From positions 1 through 64,000 of the forward strand of contig CAINDA010000049.1 in the NCBI GenBank assembly GCA_903847205.1: 64,000 nucleotides of DNA, read 5' to 3'. This stretch comes from an uncultured Bacteroidota bacterium. GTDB lineage: Bacteria; Bacteroidota; Bacteroidia; 2-12-FULL-35-15. The position numbers and the translations under genes are program-made. Below, one piece after another: positions 8,165 to 17,388 of this stretch. Within the stretch, counting starts at the first letter, position 1, and every line of letters starts with the position of its first letter. The notes under the pieces are model-generated. The model did not search any database and was not told the origin of the DNA. It worked only from the letters and a program-made list of their open reading frames with translations.

Positions 8165-10804
8165 ATGGAAATTCCAAAAAACTATTCCCCCAAAATCACC
8201 GAAGACAAGTGGTATGCGCATTGGCAGAAGCATAATTTTTTTAAATCGACGCCTGATGAGCGTGAACCATATACAATTGTTATTCCGCCGCCAAATGTTA
8301 CCGGTGTGCTGCACATGGGACACATGCTTAATAATACAATTCAAGACGTATTGATCAGAATGAAAAGGATGCAGGGATTCAATGCCTGCTGGGTTCCCGG
8401 AACAGATCATGCTTCTATTGCCACCGAAGCAAAAGTAGTTGCTTTACTAAAAGAGAAAGGCATAAAAAAATCTGACTTAACACGTGAAGAATTTTTAAAA
8501 TATGCCTGGGAGTGGAAAGAAAAATACGGCGGAATTATCCTTAAACAATTGGAGAAATTAGGAGCATCCTGCGATTGGGACCGCACCCGTTTTACAATGG
8601 AAGATGATTTGAGCGAAGCTGTAATAGATGTTTTCATCGACTTGCATAAAAAGGGGCAGATATACCGCGGCGTGCGGATGGTTAACTGGGATCCACAGGG
8701 ATTAACAGCTGTTTCGGATGAAGAAGTTATTCATAAAGAAGTAAATTCGAAATTATTTTATGTAAAATATAAAATTGAAGGAACTGATGATGAATGGATA
8801 ACTATTGCTACTACACGTCCCGAAACAATTTTGGGCGATACAGCTGTCTGCGTTCATCCTGAAGATGAGCGTTATAAACATTTGAAGGGTAAACGTGTAA
8901 TTATCCCAATAGTTAATAGAAGTGTTCCGGTTATTTTTGATGATTATATTGATATGGAATTTGGTACCGGCGCCTTAAAGGTTACACCGGCTCATGATAT
9001 TAATGACTATAATCTTGGTGTTAAACATAACCTTGAAGTAATTGATACTATTGCAGCTGACGGCAAAATGAGCCAAGCTGCCAGGTTTTATATCGGGGAA
9101 GACCGCTTTACTGTCCGCAAAAAAATAGTAAAGGATTTAGATGAGCTGGGACAGATTGTAAATATTGAAGATATCAAAAATAAAGTAGGCTATTCTGAAC
9201 GTACTGATGCTGTTATTGAACCGAGACTTTCGATGCAGTGGTTTTTGAAAATGGATACAATTTCAAAACCGGCATTAGAAAATGTTTTGAACGGCGAAAT
9301 AAAATTAATTCCTGAAAAGTTTGTAAACACTTACAAACATTGGATGGAGAATGTTCACGACTGGTGCATCAGCCGTCAGCTATGGTGGGGACAGCAGATT
9401 CCTGCATGGTATGATAATAATGGGAATACGGCAGTATGCAAAACAAAAGAAGAAGCTTTTGATAAATTAAGAGTTAAGAATTTAGAGTTAAGAATTGAAG
9501 ATTTAAAGCAGGATGAAGATGTATTGGATACATGGTTCTCATCGTGGTTATGGCCTATCAGTGTGTTTGACGGTTTTAAAAATCCTGATGGTGCTGACAT
9601 TAATTATTATTATCCGACAAACGATTTAGTAACTGCACCGGAAATTTTATTTTTCTGGGTAGCACGTATGATTATTGCCGGGTATGAGTACCGCGGTAAA
9701 AAGCCTTTTACAAATGTGTATTTAACAGGGATTGTCCGCGATAAACAGGGCCGTAAAATGAGTAAATCATTAGGCAATTCTCCTGACCCAATTGAATTGA
9801 TTGAAAAATATGGTGCTGATGGGGTTCGTATTGGTATGCTTTTATGTTCACCTGCCGGAAATGATTTACCATTTGATGAAAGTTTGTGTGAACAAGGTCG
9901 TAATTTTTCAAATAAAATCTGGAATGCATTTAGATTAATTAATGGTTGGGAGGTAGATGTAAATAGAAAACAATCTGACGCAAATAAAATTTCTGTAGAA
10001 TGGTTGGATGCAAAATTTAATGAACAATTAAATATCATTAATGATTTGTATGCGAAGTACAGAATGAGTGAGGCTTTAATGGCTACCTATAAATTGGTTT
10101 GGGACGATTTCTGCGCCTGGTATTTAGAGATGATCAAACCCGAATTCATTGATGGTAAATCTTTACCTATTGATAAAGAAACTTACGATGCTACAATTCT
10201 ATTATTTGAAAAAATATTGAAAATATTGCATCCATTTATGCCGTTTATTTCTGAAGAAATTTGGCATTTGATAAAGGAACGTTCTGAGAAAGACTGTATC
10301 ATTATTGCTGAATGGCCTAAGAAAAAAAATATAGATACTGAATTACTTGCTGAATTTGAATTAGGTAAAGAAATAGTTAGCAATATTCGAAATATAAGAG
10401 CAAGGAATAACTTTTCTCCTAAAATTGCATTAACGCTTTATACGGATTCAAAAAATTTATTTGATAACGTAATTTTAAAACTTAGTAATATTTCCAAAAT
10501 ATTACCAAAATCAGAAGAGGAGACACTGCTTTCTGAAACACACAGGGCAATCCCATTTTTAATAAAATCGTTTGATTATTCAGTTTCAATTCAAAATAAA
10601 CTGAACAAAGATGAGGAAATAGCGCGCTTAGCAAAAGATCTGGATTACAGCAAAGGTTTTTTAAAATCGGTGCAGATAAAATTATCTAATGAAAAATTTG
10701 TTGCTAATGCAAAGCCTGAATTGTTAGAAAACGAAAAGAAAAAAAAGGCGGATGCAGAAGCAAAAATAAAAGCGATTGAAGAGCAATTGACTTCATTAAA
10801 ATAA
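8165..10804 (+). CDS. valS: Valyl-tRNA synthetase
   Basis: 879 residues, complete. Class I synthetase: the HIGH motif appears as HMGH at residues 50-53 inside PPPNVTGVLHMGHML, and KMSKS at 531-535. The editing domain lies between (TTRPETILGDTAVCVHP), and the DEDVLDTWFSSWLWP motif is typical of ValRS. A C-terminal Lys/Glu-rich coiled coil ends the protein. It charges tRNA-Val in the cytoplasm. TAACTTTG at 8126-8133 fits a -7 element. Residues ~436-444 are encoded by a 13-bp perfect direct repeat (9470-9496), a small in-frame insertion next to a conserved motif. Confidence 0.97.
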   Translation: MEIPKNYSPKITEDKWYAHWQKHNFFKSTPDEREPYTIVIPPPNVTGVLHMGHMLNNTIQDVLIRMKRMQGFNACWVPGTDHASIATEAKVVALLKEKGIKKSDLTREEFLKYAWEWKEKYGGIILKQLEKLGASCDWDRTRFTMEDDLSEAVIDVFIDLHKKGQIYRGVRMVNWDPQGLTAVSDEEVIHKEVNSKLFYVKYKIEGTDDEWITIATTRPETILGDTAVCVHPEDERYKHLKGKRVIIPIVNRSVPVIFDDYIDMEFGTGALKVTPAHDINDYNLGVKHNLEVIDTIAADGKMSQAARFYIGEDRFTVRKKIVKDLDELGQIVNIEDIKNKVGYSERTDAVIEPRLSMQWFLKMDTISKPALENVLNGEIKLIPEKFVNTYKHWMENVHDWCISRQLWWGQQIPAWYDNNGNTAVCKTKEEAFDKLRVKNLELRIEDLKQDEDVLDTWFSSWLWPISVFDGFKNPDGADINYYYPTNDLVTAPEILFFWVARMIIAGYEYRGKKPFTNVYLTGIVRDKQGRKMSKSLGNSPDPIELIEKYGADGVRIGMLLCSPAGNDLPFDESLCEQGRNFSNKIWNAFRLINGWEVDVNRKQSDANKISVEWLDAKFNEQLNIINDLYAKYRMSEALMATYKLVWDDFCAWYLEMIKPEFIDGKSLPIDKETYDATILLFEKILKILHPFMPFISEEIWHLIKERSEKDCIIIAEWPKKKNIDTELLAEFELGKEIVSNIRNIRARNNFSPKIALTLYTDSKNLFDNVILKLSNISKILPKSEEETLLSETHRAIPFLIKSFDYSVSIQNKLNKDEEIARLAKDLDYSKGFLKSVQIKLSNEKFVANAKPELLENEKKKKADAEAKIKAIEEQLTSLK
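9470..9496 (+). repeat. 13-bp direct repeat inside valS
   Basis: AGAGTTAAGAATT occurs twice with one base between (9470-9482, 9484-9496). It encodes RVKNLELRIE in a variable loop just before the conserved QDEDVLDTW motif. The sequence resembles the word-like dispersed repeats elsewhere in the window. Confidence 0.75.
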
Positions 10805-10888
10805 AAAATCAGTCACGAATTTCACTAATTATTGAAGGAGTTTTATTTAATCGCGACTGAATTTTGAATTAGAGAGGATGTTAAATAA

Positions 10889-10921
10889 GAGACTGGCTCA
10901 TAAAGAGACCAGTCTTTTTTT
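10889..10921 (+). terminator. Rho-independent terminator after valS
   Basis: AGACTGG (10890-10896) pairs with CCAGTCT (10909-10915); the loop contains a further CTC/GAG pairing with one bulged A. Seven T residues follow. The T-run overlaps the stop codon of the convergent gene. Confidence 0.85.
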
Positions 10922-11681
10922 ATGCATAACCCACAATTTTGTAGGTGATAAAGCCTACATACTCTTTCAGCAAAAAATCCCATGCATATAAAATGGAGGA
11001 ATCGGGAATAAATAAATGATCAAATTCATATTTACGCGGACCGGCGAAACGGTCTGTGCTGAAAGGTTCTGCAGCGATTCCTGCTTTTCGGAAACAAGCA
11101 ATGCTTCTACGCATGTGGAAGGCAGATGTAACCAATAAGAAATTTCCTTTTATATTTTGTCTGTCCAAAAGAACTTTGGTGAACATTGCATTTTCATGTG
11201 TATTCTGCGATTCGCTTTCCATTACAAAATCTTTTTCAGGAACTCCCATATCTAACAAATAACGATTGATGTAATTTCCTTCTTTCATCTCGGGATGCAG
11301 TAAGCGCCCTGAGCCTCCGGTAAAAATTATTTTTTTCACCAATCTGCGTTTATATAGTTCCACAGTTTGAATTAATCTGTCAACACCTCGGAAGAATTGC
11401 GCTCGGTCAAGGTCTGCGTCATACACACTCATTCCGCCAAGCAGAATTGCAGCATCATAAGTTTTTAAATTTTCGAACCTTGATGCTGGAATCTCCCATA
11501 AACGGGAACATTCGTCAAATATAAATTGATTAGAAAAAAATAATGCTAAACCCAATGCCCATCGTAAACATTTTTTTTTTCGGTTTCTGTCTTTTGAGAA
11601 AAGCGAAAAAAATGTCAGCACAATAATCCATACCAACGGGGTGATTGTAAATGCAAGGAGTTTGGATAGAATTAAAAACAT
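10920..11681 (-). CDS. ElyC/SanA/YdcF family (DUF218) membrane protein
   Basis: 253 residues. Two N-terminal hydrophobic segments (about 5-28 and 37-52) precede a soluble DUF218 domain with AAILLGGM, IIFTGGSGR, the SESQNTHENA motif and LLVTSAFHMRRS, in the usual order for ElyC/SanA/YdcF proteins. Those relatives affect envelope integrity and peptidoglycan precursor use in Enterobacteria; a comparable envelope role is inferred here, not shown. CAAAAGTA at 11701-11708 could be its -7 promoter element. Confidence 0.85.
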   Translation of the reverse strand: MFLILSKLLAFTITPLVWIIVLTFFSLFSKDRNRKKKCLRWALGLALFFSNQFIFDECSRLWEIPASRFENLKTYDAAILLGGMSVYDADLDRAQFFRGVDRLIQTVELYKRRLVKKIIFTGGSGRLLHPEMKEGNYINRYLLDMGVPEKDFVMESESQNTHENAMFTKVLLDRQNIKGNFLLVTSAFHMRRSIACFRKAGIAAEPFSTDRFAGPRKYEFDHLFIPDSSILYAWDFLLKEYVGFITYKIVGYA

Positions 11682-11752
11682 GTTTAATTTTTCTTTGATT
11701 CAAAAGTAGAAATTAAATTGAAGCATTTCCTCTTTCTTTTGTTTCCGTTGTT

Positions 11753-11834
11753 CTCAGTGAAAATATCTCTGTGAAACTCTGTGTTGCAAAAAATTACACG
11801 GAGATACACTGAGAAGACACAGAGAGCCACAGAG
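11753..11834. repeat. Dispersed 'CTCTGTG' inverted repeat element
   Basis: The left part has CTCAGTG, CTCTGTG and CTCTGTG words; the right part has the complementary CACGGAG, CACTGAG, CACAGAG and CACAGAG words. Together they form an imperfect hairpin of ~80 bp between two genes. There is no ORF in it. It resembles miniature palindromic repeats, without visible target-site duplication. Confidence 0.65.
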
Positions 11835-11945
11835 TGCCGATTGAAATAAATTCAGATGCTGAAATAGAATTGGGACATAGTATTCAAAATATTAATACCG
11901 AATTTTTCTGTTAACTTTGCAGAAATAAACCTAAAAAATAAAATA

Positions 11946-12227
11946 ATGGCTAATCGCAGAGATATAAAAAAAGACATTAACAATGTTCTTGGAGATGTAT
12001 TAGAAGAGTGCTTTTCAGAGATTTTAAATAATCCTGATAAAAACGAAAAAGAAATCAATGCAATAATTGATGAAGCAGTTGATTTAGCTGATGATTTAAT
12101 TGCAAGAGTAAATAACCCGGCAGGTATTAAAAGCGGGCATTCAATGAAAGCGCACTACAGCAAAATTTCAGAAGATTTAGAAGACAAAGCAATCGGTTTC
12201 ATTGAAAAATTAAATGCACTTTCATAA
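11946..12227 (+). CDS. Small conserved hypothetical protein
   Basis: 93 residues, strongly charged and predicted all-helical (MANRRDIKKDINNVLGDVLE, with EIIDEAVDLADDLIARV-like amphipathic helix and a final helix ending NALS). No signal peptide, no Cys. It has the look of a short cytoplasmic protein conserved in Bacteroidota, but no named domain was recognised. A TAACTTTG -7 element at 11912-11919 precedes it by 26 bp and a hairpin terminator follows, so it is an independent gene. Confidence 0.75.
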   Translation: MANRRDIKKDINNVLGDVLEECFSEILNNPDKNEKEINAIIDEAVDLADDLIARVNNPAGIKSGHSMKAHYSKISEDLEDKAIGFIEKLNALS

Positions 12228-12265
12228 ACTAAGGTTTCAAAATATTTGAATCAGTAAAAGAATTC

Positions 12266-12292
12266 TCTAATTTAAATTAGGGATTTTTTTTT
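12266..12292 (+). terminator. AT-rich hairpin terminator
   Basis: Perfect palindrome CTAATTTAAATTAG (12267-12280) followed by GGA and a run of nine T. It lies 40 bp after the 93-residue gene. Weak stem but a canonical T-run. Confidence 0.6.
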
Positions 12293-12430
12293 GAATATTC
12301 CTGATAGAATTTGGGGTTTACCGTTTATCTTTTTCCAAAACTTTAGTTATCTTTGAAAATGATGTAACTGTGTTTGTTTCCAGCAATTTTGATGTGTCTG
12401 AACCGTATTGAATTTTTAAAATAATACTCT

Positions 12431-14209
12431 ATGAAATTTAAATTTTTACTAAACATTATTATGTTATCTGCGATGTGCTCAAATGCGCAGGTACTGCCGG
12501 CTGCCCGTTCTGTTAATTGGAGTCTGGCAGGTTATAGAGGAGTTATTCCTGATTATACAACTGTCGTTAATATCAGCAATTTCGGAGGGGCAGGTAATGG
12601 AACAACGCCTAACGATACAGCCTTTACCAATGCAGTAAATTCACTTTCAGGAGCCGACGGAGTTATTTATTTTCCTTCAGGAACGTATCTTTTTAATTCA
12701 TCTATAAGTATGCGCTCCGGATTAATTTTGAGAGGTTTTTCATCCGACAGCACAAAATTGAAATTTGATCTGGGCCCGGTAAGTACTTCTAATTCAATAA
12801 ATATTTCAGGAACTGCAGCTTCAACAGTTTCGGCTTTAACGAGTAATGCCAATAAAGACAGCTCATTTGTTAATGTCGCTGATGCATCAGGTTTTACTGC
12901 CGGCGATTATTTGAAATTATCATTTAACGACAGCAGTATTCTTTTTTCATCATGGGCTTACGGAACCGTGGGGCAGATTGTGAAAATAGCGTCTGTGGCT
13001 GGAAACAAGATAGTTTTAGAAAGTCCTTTACGGATGGATTATGATCTGTCAAAGAATCCTAAGGTTACAAAATTAAATATGAAAACGGGAGTTGGGATTG
13101 AATGTCTGTACATTCAGCGTGCGGATGCAACAGCAGGCCAGACAAGCAATATCGCCTATAATTATGCTGCACAGTGCTGGGTTTCGGGCATTGAAAGTTA
13201 TATGTGCAATTTTGCACACGTAGAAATAAGCAGTTCAACAAACATCAGCATCAAAGGATCTTATTTTCATGAAGCTTTTGCATACGGCGGAAATGGCCAG
13301 GGATACGGTATTGCCTGCCAGTTAACAAGCGGCGAATGTTTAACCGAAAACAATATTTTCAGGCATTTGCGCCATTCTATGGTGCTTCAGGCCGGTGCTA
13401 ACGGCAATGTTTACTGTTACAATTATTCTATTGATCCGTATTGGACTGAACCGAACCTTCCTTCAAATGCAGCCGGGGATATGCTGCTGCACGGCAATTA
13501 TGTTTATGCTAATTTGTATGAAGGCAATATCGGGCAGAATATTGTTATTGATGATTCTCACGGCAAGAACGGGCCGTATAACACCTATTTTAGAAACAGG
13601 GCAGAGCTTTACGGGATTTTCATGAATACAAATCCGGCTTCGGATAACCAAAATTTGATTGGCAATGAGATTACCAATGCTGGTTTTACATTAGGTAATT
13701 ATTATATCAACGGCACCGGACATTTTCAATTCGGAAACAATGTAAGGGGAACTATTTATGCGTCAGGAACCAATACGCTGCCAGATGTTTCGTATTACTA
13801 TTCTTCTGTTCCTTCGTTTCTGCAAAGTATGCCAAACTGGCCTTCAGTAGGCATTCCCCGTACAATTAATACGGGCACAATTCCGGCAAAGGACAGGTAT
13901 TTAGCGGCAGCTTATACAACTTGTAATTCAGCTTTAACAACTCATGTGATTGAAAATAATTCAGCTGACAACGGCCTGAAAATATTTCCGAATCCAGCAG
14001 ACAACAGAATTTATATTCAGGATTCAGGAAATACAAATACGCCTGCAAGTATTGTAATATATGATTGTTTGGGCAACATTGCCGGCAGATACAGCATAAC
14101 TGCATCTTTGCAGAGTATAGATTTGTCTTCATACGCAAGAGGCATTTATATTATCAAAATAGAAACGGAAGGAAAAAACTGCAAGCCTCAAAAGCTGATA
14201 CTTCAATAA
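12431..14209 (+). CDS. Secreted parallel beta-helix (pectate-lyase-superfamily) protein, T9SS cargo
   Basis: 592 residues. A signal peptide (MKFKFLLNIIMLSAMCSNAQ) is followed by a pectate-lyase-3-like opening, NISNFGGAGNGTTPNDTAF...GVIYFPSGTY, the usual start of a right-handed beta-helix in polysaccharide lyases and GH28-related proteins. Helix-rung Asn/Gly-rich sequence runs to ~residue 480. The last ~75 residues (IFPNPADNRIYI...RGIYIIKIE) form a T9SS type A sorting domain. It is probably an exported carbohydrate-binding or degrading protein; no catalytic residues could be fixed. TATCTTTG at 12348-12355 is a possible -7 element. Confidence 0.85.
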   Translation: MKFKFLLNIIMLSAMCSNAQVLPAARSVNWSLAGYRGVIPDYTTVVNISNFGGAGNGTTPNDTAFTNAVNSLSGADGVIYFPSGTYLFNSSISMRSGLILRGFSSDSTKLKFDLGPVSTSNSINISGTAASTVSALTSNANKDSSFVNVADASGFTAGDYLKLSFNDSSILFSSWAYGTVGQIVKIASVAGNKIVLESPLRMDYDLSKNPKVTKLNMKTGVGIECLYIQRADATAGQTSNIAYNYAAQCWVSGIESYMCNFAHVEISSSTNISIKGSYFHEAFAYGGNGQGYGIACQLTSGECLTENNIFRHLRHSMVLQAGANGNVYCYNYSIDPYWTEPNLPSNAAGDMLLHGNYVYANLYEGNIGQNIVIDDSHGKNGPYNTYFRNRAELYGIFMNTNPASDNQNLIGNEITNAGFTLGNYYINGTGHFQFGNNVRGTIYASGTNTLPDVSYYYSSVPSFLQSMPNWPSVGIPRTINTGTIPAKDRYLAAAYTTCNSALTTHVIENNSADNGLKIFPNPADNRIYIQDSGNTNTPASIVIYDCLGNIAGRYSITASLQSIDLSSYARGIYIIKIETEGKNCKPQKLILQ

Positions 14210-14320
14210 TTTTTAATTTTATTCTCTGACTCTTTTCCATTCATAAACCTTTGATAAACCTTCTGTTGATGCAAGATTCCTTCGTCTGTTTGTACGAGGT
14301 CTTTTTTATACCTTTGTTAT

Positions 14321-15361
14321 ATGTTAAAAAAATCAATCGGACTTTTTTTTGAATTATTGTTTCTGCTGATACTGATGTTCAGCTTATTTTGGCACGATTT
14401 AGTACTTTATGCTGTTGAACAGGGAAAAGGAGAGTTAGCAATAGTCTGGGGCGCGCAGCCGGTTGAAAAAGTTTTGCTGGATATTTCCTTCCCGGATTCC
14501 TTAAAACCAAAATTGAAATTAATAGCTGAAATAAAACAATATGCTGTTGACAGCATAGGCATAAATCCAAGTAAAAATTATTCAATGGTTTATGACCAGC
14601 GTAACAAGTCCGATCTGCAGGCTGTTACAGCATGCGAGCCTTATTCTTTTAAAGCAAAAGAATGGACATTCCCGATTTTAGGAACGGTTTCGTACAAAGG
14701 TTTTTTTAATAAAAAGAAAGCGGAAGAAGAAATTTTATCGTTAAAAGAAAAAGGCTATGATATTGATGTTTACAGCCCTTCAGGATGGTCAACCCTCGGC
14801 TGGTTTAAAGATCCCATACTTTCAAATATGCTTTACAACAGCGACGGGCACCTCGCAAACCTCATTATTCATGAGCTTACACACGGAACAATTTATTTAA
14901 AAAACAGTGTAACATTCAATGAAAATCTGGCGAATTTTATCGGGGATAAGGGCGCTGAAAACTTCCTGATTTATAAGTACGGTGTTAATTCAAAACAATA
15001 TGCTGATTATGAATACAGCAAAACCGATGAAAAATGTTTTAACGAATACATTTTAAAAAGCACCAAACGGCTCGACGGCCTATATTCCAGCCTTCCTGTT
15101 AAAGAAAAAGAAAATATAAAAAAACAGAAAAAAAATAAATTGATTTCTGAAATTGTGCTGGGAGTAAATCAGCTGCCTTTACATAAGAAAAAAAAATATT
15201 TCAGATATTCGATGCAGGCTTTTGCCAGTAAAAATGCTTTTTTTATGGCTTTCAGCCGTTACGATTCGGAGTATGATATTTTTGAAAAAGAATACCGTGA
15301 AAAATTTCATTCCAACCTTCGCAGCTACCTGGCATTTCAAAAAGAAAAATCGAAAAAGTAA
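14321..15361 (+). CDS. Putative aminopeptidase (DUF2265/PF10023-like), gluzincin HExxH
   Basis: 346 residues. One N-terminal hydrophobic segment (~5-25) anchors or exports the protein. The zinc motif is HELTH at residues 184-188, followed by the downstream glutamate segment NENLANFIGDKGAE, in the spacing seen in predicted aminopeptidases of this family. The basic C-terminal half has no further recognisable domain. Proteolysis in the periplasm is inferred from family. A TACCTTTG element at 14309-14316 ends only 4 bp before the ATG, so transcription would begin at or next to the start codon. Confidence 0.8.
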   Translation: MLKKSIGLFFELLFLLILMFSLFWHDLVLYAVEQGKGELAIVWGAQPVEKVLLDISFPDSLKPKLKLIAEIKQYAVDSIGINPSKNYSMVYDQRNKSDLQAVTACEPYSFKAKEWTFPILGTVSYKGFFNKKKAEEEILSLKEKGYDIDVYSPSGWSTLGWFKDPILSNMLYNSDGHLANLIIHELTHGTIYLKNSVTFNENLANFIGDKGAENFLIYKYGVNSKQYADYEYSKTDEKCFNEYILKSTKRLDGLYSSLPVKEKENIKKQKKNKLISEIVLGVNQLPLHKKKKYFRYSMQAFASKNAFFMAFSRYDSEYDIFEKEYREKFHSNLRSYLAFQKEKSKK

Positions 15362-15409
15362 ACTGATGTAAGTATTTAGGAGATGATAATGGGAGCGTTG
15401 CCATTTGAT

Positions 15410-15556
15410 TTAATCTAACGCATTTGAAGTAACCCAGTATTTATAACCGACAATAGCTTTTTCCCATTTTTTGAGCCGGCTTAAATCGCGGCGGTAATAT
15501 TTGGGCAGTACTGCTTTATTGAATTTCGAGAGAGTTTTAAAAATGTACTTTTTCAT
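15410..15556 (-). CDS. Small conserved basic protein (48 aa)
   Basis: 48 residues: MKKYIFKTLSKFNKAVLPKY, then a basic linker, ending IVGYKYWVTSNALD. The pattern (KFNK.LLP, a Lys/Arg-rich middle, AI.G...WVT..AL at the C-terminus) matches a family of tiny proteins found across Bacteroidota that is often labelled 'SsrA-binding protein', a name whose basis I cannot confirm. It is unrelated to true SmpB. It sits opposite and between the peptidase gene and rpmE2. Its ATG is ~40 bp from the -33 element of the rpmE2 promoter. Confidence 0.65.
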   Translation of the reverse strand: MKKYIFKTLSKFNKAVLPKYYRRDLSRLKKWEKAIVGYKYWVTSNALD

Positions 15557-15592
15557 GAGGCAAATATAGTTTTTAAAAATTTCACTTAAATA

Positions 15593-15622
15593 TTGCAGAT
15601 TAAATTCAAATAACTATATTTG
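15593..15622 (+). promoter_or_regulatory. Bacteroidota-type promoter for rpmE2
   Basis: TTG at 15593-15595, a 19-bp spacer, then TATATTTG at 15615-15622. This matches the TTG-N19-TAnnTTTG consensus of Bacteroidota primary sigma factors; ATG follows 27 bp downstream. Confidence 0.8.
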
Positions 15623-15649
15623 CAGTCCGAAAAATAAAATAAAATAAAA

Positions 15650-15907
15650 ATGAAAGCAGGAATTCACCCAGAGAACTATCGTTTAGTAGTATTTAAAGAT
15701 TTGAGTATTGATTACTCTTTCTTAACTAAATCATGCGTAGAAAGCAAAGAAACAGTTAAATGGGAAGATGGCAATGAGTATCCGATTGTTAAACTCGAGA
15801 TTTCTCACATGTCGCATCCGTTTTTCACCGGTAAAGTGAAATTGGTAGATACAGCAGGCCGTGTTGATAAATTCCGTACCCGTTATGCAAAAAAAGACGC
15901 GAAATAG
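15650..15907 (+). CDS. rpmE2: 50S ribosomal protein L31, type B
   Basis: 85 residues, typical of type B L31: [19 protein letters not shown], then SHPFFTGK and a basic C-terminus ending RYAKKDAK. It lacks the four zinc-binding Cys of type A L31 (a single Cys at SCVES), so it is the zinc-independent form. It is part of the large subunit, bridging to the small subunit. It has its own well-formed promoter and a strong terminator, hence monocistronic. Confidence 0.95.
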   Translation: MKAGIHPENYRLVVFKDLSIDYSFLTKSCVESKETVKWEDGNEYPIVKLEISHMSHPFFTGKVKLVDTAGRVDKFRTRYAKKDAK

Positions 15908-15930
15908 TATAAAATACTTTTACTAACTTT

Positions 15931-15967
15931 AAATCCCTCAGCACCAAAAAATGCTGAGGGATTTTTT
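15931..15967 (+). terminator. Rho-independent terminator after rpmE2
   Basis: AAATCCCTCAGCA (15931-15943) pairs perfectly with TGCTGAGGGATTT (15952-15964), followed by T residues. Confidence 0.9.
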
Positions 15968-15987
15968 ATTTCAAATAGTTTATAAAA

Positions 15988-16019
15988 TTTGATTATCCCC
16001 CCTAAAAAACATACATTTG
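15988..16019 (+). promoter_or_regulatory. Bacteroidota-type promoter for sucC
   Basis: TTTG at 15988-15991, a 20-bp spacer and TACATTTG at 16012-16019, 29 bp before the sucC ATG. Confidence 0.75.
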
Positions 16020-16048
16020 AAACCGCTTAAAATAAAAAACAAAACATT

Positions 16049-17260
16049 ATGAATATACACGAATACCAAGGCAAAGCCGTATTAAAAGGTTTTGGCGTTG
16101 CAGTGCAGGAAGGCATTGTGGCAGATACCCCGGCAAAAGCTGTGGAAGCTGCAAAAGAATTACAAAAAACAACCGGTACCGGATGGTGGGTTGTAAAATC
16201 TCAGATTCATGCAGGCGGGCGCGGTAAAGGCACTATTGTGGGCACTGAACAGCGCGGTGTTGCATTGGCAAAAAATCTGGATGCTGTGAAAGAAATTTCA
16301 GGCAATATTCTGGGAAACGTTCTTGTAACAGCACAGACAGGCGAAAAAGGCCGTAAAGTAAATAGAGTGTTTATTGCTCAGGATGTGTATTATCCGGGTG
16401 CATCACCAACAAAAGAATTTTATGTAAGCGTACTGCTTGACCGTGCTAAAGGCCGTAATACCATTATGTATTCAACCGAAGGCGGAATGGATATTGAAAC
16501 CGTTGCTCACAATACTCCTCATTTAATTTTCAAAGAAGAGATTGATCCTAAAGTAGGACTGCGCGATTTTCAATGCCGTAAAATTGCTTTCAATCTCGGT
16601 TTAAACGGAGAAGCGAATAAAGGAATGATAAAATTTATTGCTTCCTTGTATAAAGCTTATGAAGGAACCGATTCCTCGATGTTTGAAATTAATCCTGTTT
16701 TAAAAACTTCGGACGATAAAATTATTGCAGTTGATGCAAAGGTAACGTTAGACGGTAATTCACTGTTCCGTCACCCTGATTTGGCTGCTCTGCGCGATGT
16801 TACAGAAGAAGATCCTACCGAAGTTGAAGCTGGAGAACACAACCTCAACTATGTTAAATTAGACGGCAACGTTGGCTGTATGGTTAACGGTGCAGGTTTG
16901 GCAATGGCAACAATGGATATTATTAAACTTTCGGGCGGCGACCCTGCTAATTTCCTTGATGTGGGTGGTACCGCAAATGCACAGCGTGTGGAGCAGGCTT
17001 TCCGTATTATTTTAAAAGACCCGAAAGTAAAAGCTATTCTTGTAAATATTTTCGGCGGTATAGTGCGCTGCGACAGAGTAGCACAGGGTATTGTTGAAGC
17101 GTATAAAAACATGGGAACTATAAATGTGCCTATTATAATACGTTTGCAGGGAACCAATGCTGTTGAAGCTAAAAAAATTATTGATGACTCAGGCTTGAAA
17201 GTATATTCTGCAATAACTTTGCAGGAGGCTGCTGACTTGGTAAAGAAAGTTGTTGGTTAA
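16049..17260 (+). CDS. sucC: Succinate-CoA ligase (ADP-forming) beta subunit
   Basis: 403 residues, complete. N-terminal ATP-grasp domain (MNIHEYQGKAVLKGFGV, VVKSQIHAGGRGKG, MFEINPVL with the metal-binding Glu-x-Asn, VDAKVTLD) and C-terminal CoA-ligase domain (DVGGTANAQRV, VNIFGGIVRCDRVA, RLQGTNA). With the alpha subunit SucD it makes ATP from succinyl-CoA in the TCA cycle. sucD is not adjacent: a strong hairpin terminator follows directly. It has its own TTTG/TACATTTG promoter. Confidence 0.97.
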   Translation: MNIHEYQGKAVLKGFGVAVQEGIVADTPAKAVEAAKELQKTTGTGWWVVKSQIHAGGRGKGTIVGTEQRGVALAKNLDAVKEISGNILGNVLVTAQTGEKGRKVNRVFIAQDVYYPGASPTKEFYVSVLLDRAKGRNTIMYSTEGGMDIETVAHNTPHLIFKEEIDPKVGLRDFQCRKIAFNLGLNGEANKGMIKFIASLYKAYEGTDSSMFEINPVLKTSDDKIIAVDAKVTLDGNSLFRHPDLAALRDVTEEDPTEVEAGEHNLNYVKLDGNVGCMVNGAGLAMATMDIIKLSGGDPANFLDVGGTANAQRVEQAFRIILKDPKVKAILVNIFGGIVRCDRVAQGIVEAYKNMGTINVPIIIRLQGTNAVEAKKIIDDSGLKVYSAITLQEAADLVKKVVG

Positions 17261-17299
17261 TTTTTTAAAGTTTTTTATTTTTTGTTTTGTTGAATATTT

Positions 17300-17348
17300 C
17301 TCAGCGGACTTTGCAGTTAACTTTAACAGCAAAGTCCGCTGAGGTTTT
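17300..17348 (+). terminator. Terminator after sucC
   Basis: CTCAGCGGACTTTGC (17300-17314) and GCAAAGTCCGCTGAG (17329-17343) form a perfect 15-bp stem; GTTAA/TTAAC inside extends it. GTTTTAT follows. Confidence 0.85.
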
Positions 17349-17388
17349 ATAAACGGGTGTGATAAAAAATCATTTTCAATTATTGCAA

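Noticed and set aside
9376-10038. Minus-strand frames within valS
   Set aside because: They overlap a well-conserved essential gene and have no domain similarity.
17359-17388. GTG start for the first GloVer gene
   Set aside because: The ATG at 17389 begins directly at a standard signal peptide, matching its paralogue.
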